In this document: piece by piece, positions 1 through 5,941 of the stretch
Layout of the letters: every line of letters begins with the position of its first letter
Numbering within the stretch: the stretch's first letter is position 1
Source: a bacterium
GTDB taxonomy: Bacteria; SZUA-79; Acidulodesulfobacterales; Acidulodesulfobacteraceae
Assembly: GCA_021803845.1 (NCBI GenBank)
Contig: JAJZLA010000117.1
Coordinates: forward strand, 1 to 5,941
DNA length: 5,941 nt
Direction of reading: 5' to 3'
Translations under genes and position numbers: made by a program
The notes under the pieces: model-generated
What the model was told of the DNA's origin: nothing
Database searches by the model: none
Seen by the model: the letters and a program-made list of their open reading frames with translations, nothing else

Positions 1-1035
1 GCCGGGGCAAAAAGATTTTGGAGATTTTATTTCCGTTATTTTAAAATCATCCGTACAAAATCCTAATTCTATGCCGCCATTATTGCCGGATCCAATAATT
101 TTTAAATTTTCGAAGTTTAATGACGGTTTATTGTTTTCTAATACGTCGGCGAGCTGTTGCCGCAGTATAGTTTTATCGTCGAATATGTATATATTTTTGT
201 AATAACTGCCGCAATTGGACTTAATTAATTCAAGAAACTCCGATGAATCTACCGGGTTAAGAAGGTTAAATAAGACAATATCCGAATTTTCCGAAAAATT
301 TTTATTTTCTATAATTCTGTGAAAGTATGCGGCATCGGTCAAGACAAGATTATCTCCTGTTTTTCCTTTGAATAGTTTAATATGCCCGCCCGTATTCTTG
401 AAAAATTGAATATTTTTTTTCAGGTCGTAAGTAATCGCGTGTCCGTCGTCGCCTTCAAAAGACAAAGACAAATGGGGTTTTGCCGCAGTCCGCTCGGTGT
501 ATTCTTTTTTTTCGTCGATGCCGTATTCGTTCATAACCGAGTCGTTAAGATAAATAAGAACCGGTAATTTTAATTTCTCGGAAAGTTCGAAGTAATAAGG
601 CAGATAATCTACGAATTCCGATATCTTGTAATAATTATAGACGGGGAAAATACTTTCGAAAGAAAAGGACAACTTTTTGATGCCTTGTTTCTTAAAAAGA
701 AATAAGACAACGCCCCCGTTTAAGTTTTTATTGCCGATAAAATATTTTTCTAAATTTATGAAATTCAAAAAAGACTGGTCGAAAGCGAATGCCATAGCTC
801 TTCTGTTAGTTATGGCAAGAGAATAAATTTCCGTCCATAAAAAATCCGTATCCGGCTGAATTCTCAAAGAAGACGTTCTGTCGATTTCGGGGAGATTATC
901 CGTTAATTTACCGTCGATAAATATATTATTAATCCCGTTATTTAACGCTCTTTTTAAAATAAATTCGATGCCGCAGGTAATTTCGTAACCGTTGCCTTCG
1001 GTTAAAATATTTCTATTTCTCTTAAAAATTCCCAT
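1..1035 (-). CDS. IorA-like subunit of a TPP-dependent 2-oxoacid:ferredoxin oxidoreductase, C-terminus outside window
   Basis: This open frame has no stop from the ATG at 1035 to the left edge (345 codons). I read it as a divergent alpha subunit of the indolepyruvate:ferredoxin oxidoreductase family, cytoplasmic enzymes that oxidise 2-oxoacids to acyl-CoA with TPP and ferredoxin. Support: residues 131-162 (PVYNYYKISEF, then YFELSEKLKLPVLIYL) match the family's 'PVxEPSDPQEA...AFELSEKYxxPV' stretch. Residues 253-300 match the 'lgtpyPLP..fl..vd.vlvvEE' linker domain. The last residues, SPKSFCPG (338-345), coincide with the start of the 'RPPxLCPGCPHR' motif that opens the C-terminal TPP domain, at about the expected distance. 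The N-terminal half is unusual: PGTP and the conserved Glu-containing segment are not recognisable (see findings). The start is fixed by an in-frame TAA at 1048-1050, four codons upstream; Shine-Dalgarno pairing is weak. It lies 16 bases after the exporter gene and is probably co-transcribed. A beta subunit (IorB) would be expected nearby but is not in the window. Family assignment is fairly secure; the substrate is unknown. Confidence 0.72.
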   Translation of the reverse strand, partial: MGIFKRNRNILTEGNGYEITCGIEFILKRALNNGINNIFIDGKLTDNLPEIDRTSSLRIQPDTDFLWTEIYSLAITNRRAMAFAFDQSFLNFINLEKYFIGNKNLNGGVVLFLFKKQGIKKLSFSFESIFPVYNYYKISEFVDYLPYYFELSEKLKLPVLIYLNDSVMNEYGIDEKKEYTERTAAKPHLSLSFEGDDGHAITYDLKKNIQFFKNTGGHIKLFKGKTGDNLVLTDAAYFHRIIENKNFSENSDIVLFNLLNPVDSSEFLELIKSNCGSYYKNIYIFDDKTILRQQLADVLENNKPSLNFENLKIIGSGNNGGIELGFCTDDFKITEIKSPKSFCPG

Positions 1036-1051
1036 AATTTTTCTGAATTAA

Positions 1052-2551
1052 CTACATTAAATCGATAGGTTCCGCACCTTCTATTTTTTTAAGTTTTACA
1101 TCCTTTTTAGCGACGGAAATAATAGTTGCGAAAATATTTATAGCTACAAGCGAAATCATAACGACCGCAAATCCGTGCATAAATGCGGAAACGTAAACCG
1201 ATTCGGGCATGCGTGAATGTACCGTGGTGCCCGTATGCGACAGCTCGTATCCGTGTTTGAGATACGTAAAGATGAGTCCTGATATTGCAACGCCGAAAAT
1301 AAGTCCGAGCGCCCTCATCATATTTAGTATTCCGCCAGCAACGCCAAGCCTTTCAGGAGGCGCCGAAAGCATTATCGCGCTGTTGTTCGGGGGTGTAAAA
1401 ATGCCCATTCCGACCCCGAGTATAATGAATTCGAAAATTAAAAGATACAGGTTTACAGATGAAGTTAAAAACGTTAGAAGCAGTGTCGAAACCGCACAAA
1501 TAAACATTCCTGCCGTGGTCATAATACGGGAGCCAAATTTGTCGGAGATTGCTCCTGCAAAAGGGGCGATTATAGCCATAGAAAGCGGTATAGGGGTTAA
1601 AATAGAACCCGTTACCGCCGCATTATAATGCAGTACTTCTTCTAAGTAAAAAGGCATAAGAAATAAAACGGCAAAAAGAACGTAATAAGACAAAAGACCG
1701 GTAGTGTTGCCTGCTGAAAACCCCCATTTCTTAAACATTTTAAGGTCTATCATCGGATGTTTAACCTTAAGCTCGGTATATACAAAAAGCGGAAGCAACA
1801 CTGCGGCAATAAGGAAATAAATAAGTATTACGGGGGAATTCCACCCGAGTTTTTCGCCCTGATTAACGGCTAAGACTAAAGAAGCCAATCCGGCGGCAAA
1901 AAAAGATATGCCCAAATAATCTATTTTTTCCTTTTCTTTGCCGAATTTGGCTTTGCTCGACGGAAGTATAAACAGGGCCATAAACGTGCCTATAATGCCT
2001 ATGGGGACATTGACGTAAAATATTAAACGCCAGTTTACGGCGGCAATAAGGACGCCTCCTACAAACGGACCTACGGACATTGCTATAGCCTGTATAGAAC
2101 CCTGAAGCCCTATAGCTTTTCCTAATTCGTTCGAAGGAAAAGCCTGCGTGATTATGGCAACTGAATTTGCCTGAAGCAAGCCTGCGCCGACTGCTTGAAG
2201 CACGCGGGAAAATATCAGGAAATCCGCGTTAGGAGCCAATCCGCACAAAGCGGAACCGACGGTAAACACAACAAAGCCGATATTATACATCTTTGTCCTT
2301 CCGAACATATCGGCAAGCCTGCCGAAAAGAGGCAAAAAAACCGTTAGAGTCAACATATAGGCCATTGCAACCCATTCTATGGTGGACATCGGAACGGCAA
2401 AGCCATGCTGCATCGTCGGCATTGCGACGTTAACTATGCTGACGTCCAAAGCGGACATAGTCGCGCCGACAAGAACCGTCGTGAGTATGAACCACTTCCA
2501 GTTGGGATGAGATTCGAAGTATGGATGAGGAAACCCAGATTTTTTTTCCAA
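1052..2551 (-). CDS. DHA2-family MFS drug/proton antiporter (EmrB/QacA type), 14 transmembrane helices
   Basis: This is a 499-residue inner-membrane exporter of the major facilitator superfamily, DHA2 family, which expels drugs or other small molecules in exchange for protons. Visible motifs: the family signature SALDVSIVNVAMPTM (33-47, with the membrane-embedded Asp36); motif A, GRLADMFGRTKMY (77-89), in the loop after helix 2; motif B, RVLQAVGAGLLQANS (116-130); and the motif C region, GPFVGGVLI followed by NWRLIFYVNVPIG (161-185). A second, weaker motif A-like loop is at 333-342 (GAISDKFGSR). Length and the many hydrophobic segments fit 14 helices. The start is TTG at 2551: a GGGGG run lies 7 bases upstream, and the first internal Met beyond residue 1 (residue 32) would remove helix 1. 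The gene sits 15 bases after aspS in the same frame, with only the aspS TAA and five codons between them. No EmrA-like membrane-fusion gene is visible, so it may act alone. The substrate cannot be inferred; drug resistance is only one possibility. Confidence 0.93.
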   Translation of the reverse strand: MEKKSGFPHPYFESHPNWKWFILTTVLVGATMSALDVSIVNVAMPTMQHGFAVPMSTIEWVAMAYMLTLTVFLPLFGRLADMFGRTKMYNIGFVVFTVGSALCGLAPNADFLIFSRVLQAVGAGLLQANSVAIITQAFPSNELGKAIGLQGSIQAIAMSVGPFVGGVLIAAVNWRLIFYVNVPIGIIGTFMALFILPSSKAKFGKEKEKIDYLGISFFAAGLASLVLAVNQGEKLGWNSPVILIYFLIAAVLLPLFVYTELKVKHPMIDLKMFKKWGFSAGNTTGLLSYYVLFAVLFLMPFYLEEVLHYNAAVTGSILTPIPLSMAIIAPFAGAISDKFGSRIMTTAGMFICAVSTLLLTFLTSSVNLYLLIFEFIILGVGMGIFTPPNNSAIMLSAPPERLGVAGGILNMMRALGLIFGVAISGLIFTYLKHGYELSHTGTTVHSRMPESVYVSAFMHGFAVVMISLVAINIFATIISVAKKDVKLKKIEGAEPIDLM

Positions 2552-2557
2552 TTTAAT

Positions 2558-2563
2558 ACCCCC
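2558..2563 (-). promoter_or_regulatory. Ribosome binding site of the MFS gene (decides its TTG start)
   Basis: On the minus strand a GGGGGT run lies in the 15-base gap after the aspS stop codon. Seven bases separate the last G from the TTG at 2551. It is the only purine-rich element here and supports initiation at TTG rather than at an internal ATG. Confidence 0.6.
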
Positions 2564-2566
2564 GTT

Positions 2567-4351
2567 TTATTCGGATTTTATATTTTTACCGGACGTTTCC
2601 CGCAACTTTATCCCAAGTTCTTTAAGCTGAACGTCTTTTACGAAGGAAGGTGCATCCGATAGCGGACAGTATGCTTTTTGAGTTTTAGGAAAAGCTATTA
2701 CGTCCCTGATAGAGTTTTCATTTCTTAACAACATTAATATTCTATCCACGCCGAAGGCTATACCGCCGTGGGGAGGCGCTCCGAAACTGAGTGCATCTAA
2801 AAGAAATCCGAATTTAAGTTTTGCGTCTTCCGGAGATATAGAGAGAATTTCAAAAATTTTACCCTGCAGTTTAGTGTCATGGATTCTGATACTGCCGCCG
2901 CCTATTTCTTCTCCGTTAAGCACGAGGTCGTAACTGTCGGATTTAACGGAAAGAGGGTCATTTTCGAGCCTGACCAAATCTTTTTTTGCTGGAGAAGTAA
3001 ACGGGTGATGAACGGCAACGATTTTTTTTTCTTCCTCGGAGTATTCAAATAAAGGAAAATTAACGACCCATAAAATATCGAGTCTGCCTTCCTGTATAAG
3101 ATTGTATTTTTTAGCAAGGTGAAGCCTTAATCTTCCGAGAACGTTTTCAGCGATTTTTTTTGAATCCGACTGGTAGAAAATGATATCGCCGTTTTTAGCC
3201 GCAAGCCTTGAAACAGCTTTATTTCTTTCATCGTCGGATATAAATTTTGAAATTCCGCCTTCGAGGATGCCGTTTTCTCCCACTTTAGTCCATGCAAGAC
3301 CTTTTGCTCCGAAATCTTTAACCGTATTTAAAAGTTCGTCGATGTCTTTTCTCGAAAGCAGATTAGAACCGTCGGGCAGACAGACGGCTTTGACTGCGCC
3401 GCCTTTTTGGATATTATCTTTAAATACATTTAACTGTGAGCCTGCAAAAATATCGGTTAAATTATTGATAATCAGTCCAAATCTTGTATCGGGTTTATCG
3501 CTGCCGTATTTATCCATTGCTTCGTCGTAGTCCAATACCTTAAAAGGTCTTTCTAATTCTATGCCTAAGAGTTTATTAAATAAAGAAGCAAACAATTCTT
3601 CCGTAACCGAAATAACGTCTTCGGTTTCTACAAAAGACATTTCCATATCGAGCTGGGTAAATTCAGGCTGTCTGTCCGCCCTTAAATCTTCATCCCTGAA
3701 ACACCTTACTATCTGATAGTATCTTTCAAATCCGCTCACCATAAGAATTTGTTTGAATAGTTGGGGAGATTGCGGAAGAGCAAAGAAGTGACCGTGGTTA
3801 AGTCTGGAAGGAACCAAAAAGTCTCTCGAACCCTCGGGCGTGCTTTTTGTTAAAAAAGGCGTTTCTATATCGAAAAAACCTTTAAAGTTTAAAAATTCCC
3901 TTATAAGATGGGTAAATTTAGATCTGAATATAAGGTTATCCTTTAATCTCTTGCTTCTTAAATCTAAATACCTGTATTTCAGCCTGGTAAATTCGTTGAC
4001 CTCGCTTTCTTCGTCAATCTGGAACGGCAAGGTTTCGCAGGCGTTAAGAATCTGGACTGATTTTGAAATAAGTTCTATGCCGCCGGTTTTTAAAGCCGGG
4101 TTTGCCGTCCCCTCCGGTCTTTTTCTTACCGTTCCCGTAATGGAAACTACATATTCGTTTTTTAATTTTTTAGCGACGATGAAAGATTCTTTGTCGATGT
4201 TTTCGTCAAAAACTATCTGCAGTATGCCTGAATAATCCCTTAAATCGATGAATATCAATCCTCCGTGGTCGCGGTAATGCATTACCCAGCCTTTGAATGT
4301 AAACTCTTTACCGGTATCGGATTCGCTAACCCCTTCGCATAATGTTCGCAT
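2567..4351 (-). CDS. aspS: Aspartyl-tRNA synthetase, bacterial type, probably non-discriminating
   Basis: A class IIb synthetase (594 residues from the chosen start) that charges tRNA-Asp, and possibly tRNA-Asn, with aspartate in the cytoplasm. Order of parts: OB-fold anticodon-binding domain (about 1-105, GWVMHYRDHGGLIFIDLRD at 21-39); class II catalytic core with GFFDIETPFLTKSTPEGSRD (158-177), the aspartate-site segment QSPQLFKQ (194-201) and motif 2 FRDEDLRADRQPEFTQLDME (218-237); the bacterial GAD insertion (about 292-410); EEIGGGSIR (481-489); and motif 3 GGIAFGVDR (529-537) followed by RDVIAFPKTQKA (549-560). All expected catalytic residues are present. I place the start at the ATG at 4351, because the protein then begins MRT, as bacterial AspRS proteins usually do; a TTG at 4369 in the same frame would add six residues but has poor ribosome-binding signals. 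A GGGA precedes the ATG by 12 bases. His29 and Gly81 match the non-discriminating pattern. It leads the probable operon. Confidence 0.97.
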   Translation of the reverse strand: MRTLCEGVSESDTGKEFTFKGWVMHYRDHGGLIFIDLRDYSGILQIVFDENIDKESFIVAKKLKNEYVVSITGTVRKRPEGTANPALKTGGIELISKSVQILNACETLPFQIDEESEVNEFTRLKYRYLDLRSKRLKDNLIFRSKFTHLIREFLNFKGFFDIETPFLTKSTPEGSRDFLVPSRLNHGHFFALPQSPQLFKQILMVSGFERYYQIVRCFRDEDLRADRQPEFTQLDMEMSFVETEDVISVTEELFASLFNKLLGIELERPFKVLDYDEAMDKYGSDKPDTRFGLIINNLTDIFAGSQLNVFKDNIQKGGAVKAVCLPDGSNLLSRKDIDELLNTVKDFGAKGLAWTKVGENGILEGGISKFISDDERNKAVSRLAAKNGDIIFYQSDSKKIAENVLGRLRLHLAKKYNLIQEGRLDILWVVNFPLFEYSEEEKKIVAVHHPFTSPAKKDLVRLENDPLSVKSDSYDLVLNGEEIGGGSIRIHDTKLQGKIFEILSISPEDAKLKFGFLLDALSFGAPPHGGIAFGVDRILMLLRNENSIRDVIAFPKTQKAYCPLSDAPSFVKDVQLKELGIKLRETSGKNIKSE

Positions 4352-4408
4352 TTTTATAATGTTTCCCAAAATTTTTAAAATGGTTGGATTTTTAGTTCAA
4401 TTTTAAAG

Positions 4409-4436
4409 TTTATAATTTTAGCACTGCTTATGTCAA
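4409..4436 (-). promoter_or_regulatory. Sigma-70-like promoter of the aspS operon
   Basis: On the minus strand, TTGACA (4436-4431, a perfect -35) is followed after 16 bases by TATAAA (4414-4409). This predicts a transcript start near 4402 and a leader of about 50 bases before the aspS ATG. The -35 hexamer is formed by the last two sense codons (TTG ACA) of the upstream hydrolase gene, so promoter and coding sequence overlap. The spacer contains the small dyad AGCA-N-TGCT (4420-4428). The leader shows no convincing riboswitch or T-box structure by eye. Confidence 0.65.
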
Positions 4437-5264
4437 TAAAAATTTATCTATCTCTTTCTCCATAGGATAATTTTCATATAAAAAATCGATATGATTCCTG
4501 GCGGGAATATCGCTAATGACGGAGCCGGTTAATTTTTTATGCAATTCTATAATGCATTTATCTTTTATAATTAAATCATCTTTAGAATATATAATATTGA
4601 AAGGAATTTTTCCGCGGTTAATAATATTTAAATCGTCCACGCAATGCCCGCTGTAATATTTAGAATACTTGAAATCATTTATTACGATCTGCCGGGGGGT
4701 TCTTTTTATATCCGTTAAAGCGCCGTTTAAAACATTTTTTTCTTTTGACGCAAGTGCGTCTCTTAAAAAAAGCATAATCGTTCTGTCAAAAGACTTCTCC
4801 AGACTTTTTATAAAACTATCGCTTATATGAGTATTATGGCATCCGGCGATAAGCATGGCTTTTTCGACATTATAAAGGAATAAGGACGCATATTTAATGC
4901 AGACCTGCGCCCCCATAGAATGTCCTATTAAAATATAATTTTTGCCCTCTCCAAAAAGCTTAGACGAAAGAGCGTTGATAGTTTCCGCGTAATAAGTTAT
5001 GCCGTCCGCATCTTTCACGGAGAAACCGTAATTTAATATGCTTTCTCCGGCGGACGCGGCAGACCTGAAATGAAAAGGAAGATCGAAAACCAGTATATTG
5101 AAAATTCCGCCGTATTTTTTCCTTATATAATCAAAAACCCAGAGCAACGAAAGATGGTTTCCTCCGGCGCCGTGAATTATGATGACCGTTTTGGCTTTCT
5201 CAGGTGCCGAAGACCTGTGAAGTATATAAAAGATTTTGATGTCGTTTAGTTCGATATAAGGCAT
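4428..5264 (-). CDS. Alpha/beta-fold hydrolase, substrate unknown
   Basis: A 278-residue cytoplasmic serine hydrolase of the alpha/beta superfamily with no signal peptide. The catalytic elements are visible: the oxyanion-hole loop HGAGG (31-35) after a hydrophobic strand; the nucleophile elbow GHSMGAQ (114-120) with Ser116; the acid in YSKDDLII (226-233), best matched to Asp230; and the catalytic His in ARNHIDFLYE (255-264), His258. Residues 145-215 form the variable cap, which normally sets the substrate. Such proteins include esterases, C-C bond hydrolases, dehalogenases and RsbQ-like proteins; nothing here picks one, and Ser as the nucleophile argues against a dehalogenase. The ATG at 5264 gives the expected short lead-in to the first strand. 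No Shine-Dalgarno sequence precedes it, but a candidate promoter lies immediately upstream, suggesting a leaderless mRNA. The gene is divergent from the prenyltransferase gene, and its 3' end overlaps the aspS promoter. No terminator follows it, so read-through into aspS is likely. Confidence 0.9.
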   Translation of the reverse strand: MPYIELNDIKIFYILHRSSAPEKAKTVIIIHGAGGNHLSLLWVFDYIRKKYGGIFNILVFDLPFHFRSAASAGESILNYGFSVKDADGITYYAETINALSSKLFGEGKNYILIGHSMGAQVCIKYASLFLYNVEKAMLIAGCHNTHISDSFIKSLEKSFDRTIMLFLRDALASKEKNVLNGALTDIKRTPRQIVINDFKYSKYYSGHCVDDLNIINRGKIPFNIIYSKDDLIIKDKCIIELHKKLTGSVISDIPARNHIDFLYENYPMEKEIDKFLLT

Positions 5265-5401
5265 AGATAATTATTATAGTTTTCAACGGCGCCGATTCAA
5301 AAAATTAGTGAAATATGATATTATAATAAATTAAAAAATAAAAAAATCTTTAAATTCAAGTAATAAAAATTATTATAAGTTTGATTATAACACAGTAAAT
5401 A
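5265..5401. other. Divergent intergenic region with promoters
   Basis: A 137-base, very AT-rich spacer between the two divergently transcribed genes. It contains the candidate hydrolase promoter described separately and several ATTATAA-like stretches. One TATAAC (5386-5391, plus strand) lies 10 bases before the prenyltransferase ATG and could be its -10 box, but no good -35 box is present at the right distance. The only GC-rich element is the palindrome CGGCGCCG (5287-5294). No RNA gene, hairpin terminator or small ORF with a ribosome binding site was recognised. Confidence 0.5.
5273..5300 (-). promoter_or_regulatory. Candidate hydrolase promoter with an 8-bp palindrome in the spacer
   Basis: On the minus strand, TTGAAT (5300-5295) and a perfect TATAAT (5278-5273) are 16 bases apart. 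Transcription would start about 7 bases downstream, near 5266, next to the ATG at 5264. The spacer holds CGGCGCCG (5294-5287), a perfect 8-bp palindrome that stands out in AT-rich surroundings and could bind a regulator. Chance -10 matches are common in such AT-rich DNA, so confidence is moderate. Confidence 0.42.
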
Positions 5402-5941
5402 ATGACATTCTTAAAAAAAGCGATATATTATTATTACAGGAACAGGCTTAAAAAGGAAGTATTAAGAAATAAAATTCCCGGTCATATAGGTATAATACTT
5501 GACGGAAACAGAAGATACGCGAAAAAATGCGGGTTTGAAGATACATTTAAAGGGCACAAAAAAGGAGCGGATAAATTATATAAAGTTTTATCCTGGTGCA
5601 TAGAATTAAACATCAAGATAGTTACAGTCTGGGCATTCTCCACCGACAATTTTAAAAGGAACAAGTCGGAAGTAGAAGGTTTATTTGAAATTATAAAATC
5701 CCAGCTTGAATTTTATATAAATTCGAAATTTATTAATGAAAACAAAATAAGGGTTTCCGTTATAGGCAAAAGAGAACTTCTGCCTGAAAGTTTATTAAAC
5801 GTTATAGACAGGCTTGAAGATAAAACGAAAGATTATTCCAATTTAAGGCTTTATATCGCCTTAGGATACGGCGGCAGACAGGAAATATGCGATGCAATAA
5901 TAAATTTTATTTCCGATAATATTTACATAAAAAGCAAATTA
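5402..5941 (+). CDS. Cis-prenyltransferase (isoprenyl transferase, UppS/DHDDS family), C-terminus outside window
   Basis: The first 180 residues of a Z-type prenyl diphosphate synthase, which adds isopentenyl units to an allylic diphosphate to make lipid carriers such as undecaprenyl diphosphate for cell-wall and glycan synthesis. Seen: HIGIILDGNRRYAKK (28-42) with the catalytic Asp34 of the diphosphate-binding loop; the GHKKGADKL segment (51-59); VWAFSTDNFKRNKSEV (76-91), the substrate-binding FS(T/S)xN signature; LLP (126-128); and YIALGYGGRQEI (151-162). The last conserved region (RTxGExRLS) falls beyond the window. An aromatic and basic N-terminal helix (YYYYRNRLKKEV, 9-20) precedes the core, which is longer than the usual bacterial lead-in. 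The start is fixed by an in-frame TAA at 5396-5398; no clear Shine-Dalgarno is present. DGNRR in place of the usual bacterial DGNGR, and GYGGRQEI, point to the DHDDS/archaeal/Rv1086-like branch, so chain length may differ from C55 and I do not assign uppS. No frr or pyrH is next to it; the upstream neighbour is divergent. Confidence 0.9.
   Translation, partial: MTFLKKAIYYYYRNRLKKEVLRNKIPGHIGIILDGNRRYAKKCGFEDTFKGHKKGADKLYKVLSWCIELNIKIVTVWAFSTDNFKRNKSEVEGLFEIIKSQLEFYINSKFINENKIRVSVIGKRELLPESLLNVIDRLEDKTKDYSNLRLYIALGYGGRQEICDAIINFISDNIYIKSKL

Noticed and set aside
382..567. 61-codon open frame on the plus strand
   Set aside because: It is antisense to the IorA-like gene, which covers the whole region with family-like sequence.
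1209..1628. 139-codon open frame on the plus strand
   Set aside because: It lies antisense inside the MFS exporter gene, has no ribosome binding site or recognisable protein motif, and reflects the codon structure of the real gene.
3180..4235. Two plus-strand open frames (3180-3530 and 3840-4235)
   Set aside because: Both are antisense to aspS, whose motifs are fully conserved; their translations look low-quality and resemble no family.
4352..4369. TTG at 4369 as the aspS start (600 residues)
   Set aside because: The conserved bacterial AspRS N-terminus MRT begins at the ATG at 4351; the TTG has no ribosome binding site and its six added residues match nothing known.
4352..4402. A T-box or riboswitch in the aspS leader
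   Set aside because: The predicted leader is only about 50 bases, AT-rich, and has no visible T-box consensus, specifier loop or terminator hairpin.
5301..5401. AT-rich block with repeated ATTATAA as a replication origin or repeat array
   Set aside because: The stretches are irregular, there are no DnaA-box-like repeats, and the composition is explained by an intergenic promoter region.
5482..5664. 60-codon open frame on the minus strand
   Set aside because: It is antisense to the prenyltransferase core motifs, with no ribosome binding site or promoter.

Overview
The window is a compact, AT-rich bacterial segment holding five protein-coding genes and no RNA genes, mobile elements or CRISPR arrays. 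Low GC content, an AspRS of the bacterial GAD-containing type, and a gene resembling a ferredoxin-linked 2-oxoacid oxidoreductase subunit suggest an anaerobic, low-GC bacterium. The sequence does not allow a taxon to be named with confidence.

Layout: four genes lie on the minus strand and one on the plus strand. Reading the minus strand from right to left: an alpha/beta-hydrolase (5264 to 4428); aspartyl-tRNA synthetase aspS (4351 to 2567); a 14-helix DHA2-type MFS exporter (2551 to 1052); and the N-terminal 345 residues of an indolepyruvate:ferredoxin oxidoreductase alpha-subunit-like (IorA-like) protein that runs off the left edge (1035 to 1). On the plus strand, a cis-prenyltransferase gene (uppS family) starts at 5402 and runs off the right edge.

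Transcription: aspS, the exporter and the iorA-like gene are separated by only 15-16 bases and look like one operon. A good sigma-70-like promoter (TTGACA, 16 bases, TATAAA) lies just upstream of aspS. Its -35 box is the last two sense codons of the hydrolase gene. The 137-base divergent region between the hydrolase and the prenyltransferase (5265-5401) holds a candidate hydrolase promoter whose predicted start site is almost at the ATG, implying a leaderless or near-leaderless mRNA. No convincing hairpin-plus-T-run terminator was seen.

Points of interest: (1) the IorA-like protein keeps the family layout up to the CPG of the TPP-domain motif, but has lost the usual motifs of the N-terminal pyrimidine-binding half; (2) the AspRS has His29 and Gly81, the pair linked to non-discriminating enzymes that also charge tRNA-Asn; (3) the prenyltransferase has active-site motifs closer to eukaryotic DHDDS, archaeal and mycobacterial Rv1086-type enzymes than to standard bacterial UppS; (4) the operon joins a housekeeping synthetase to an exporter and a redox-enzyme subunit. 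Nothing here amounts to a clear new defence or mobile system.
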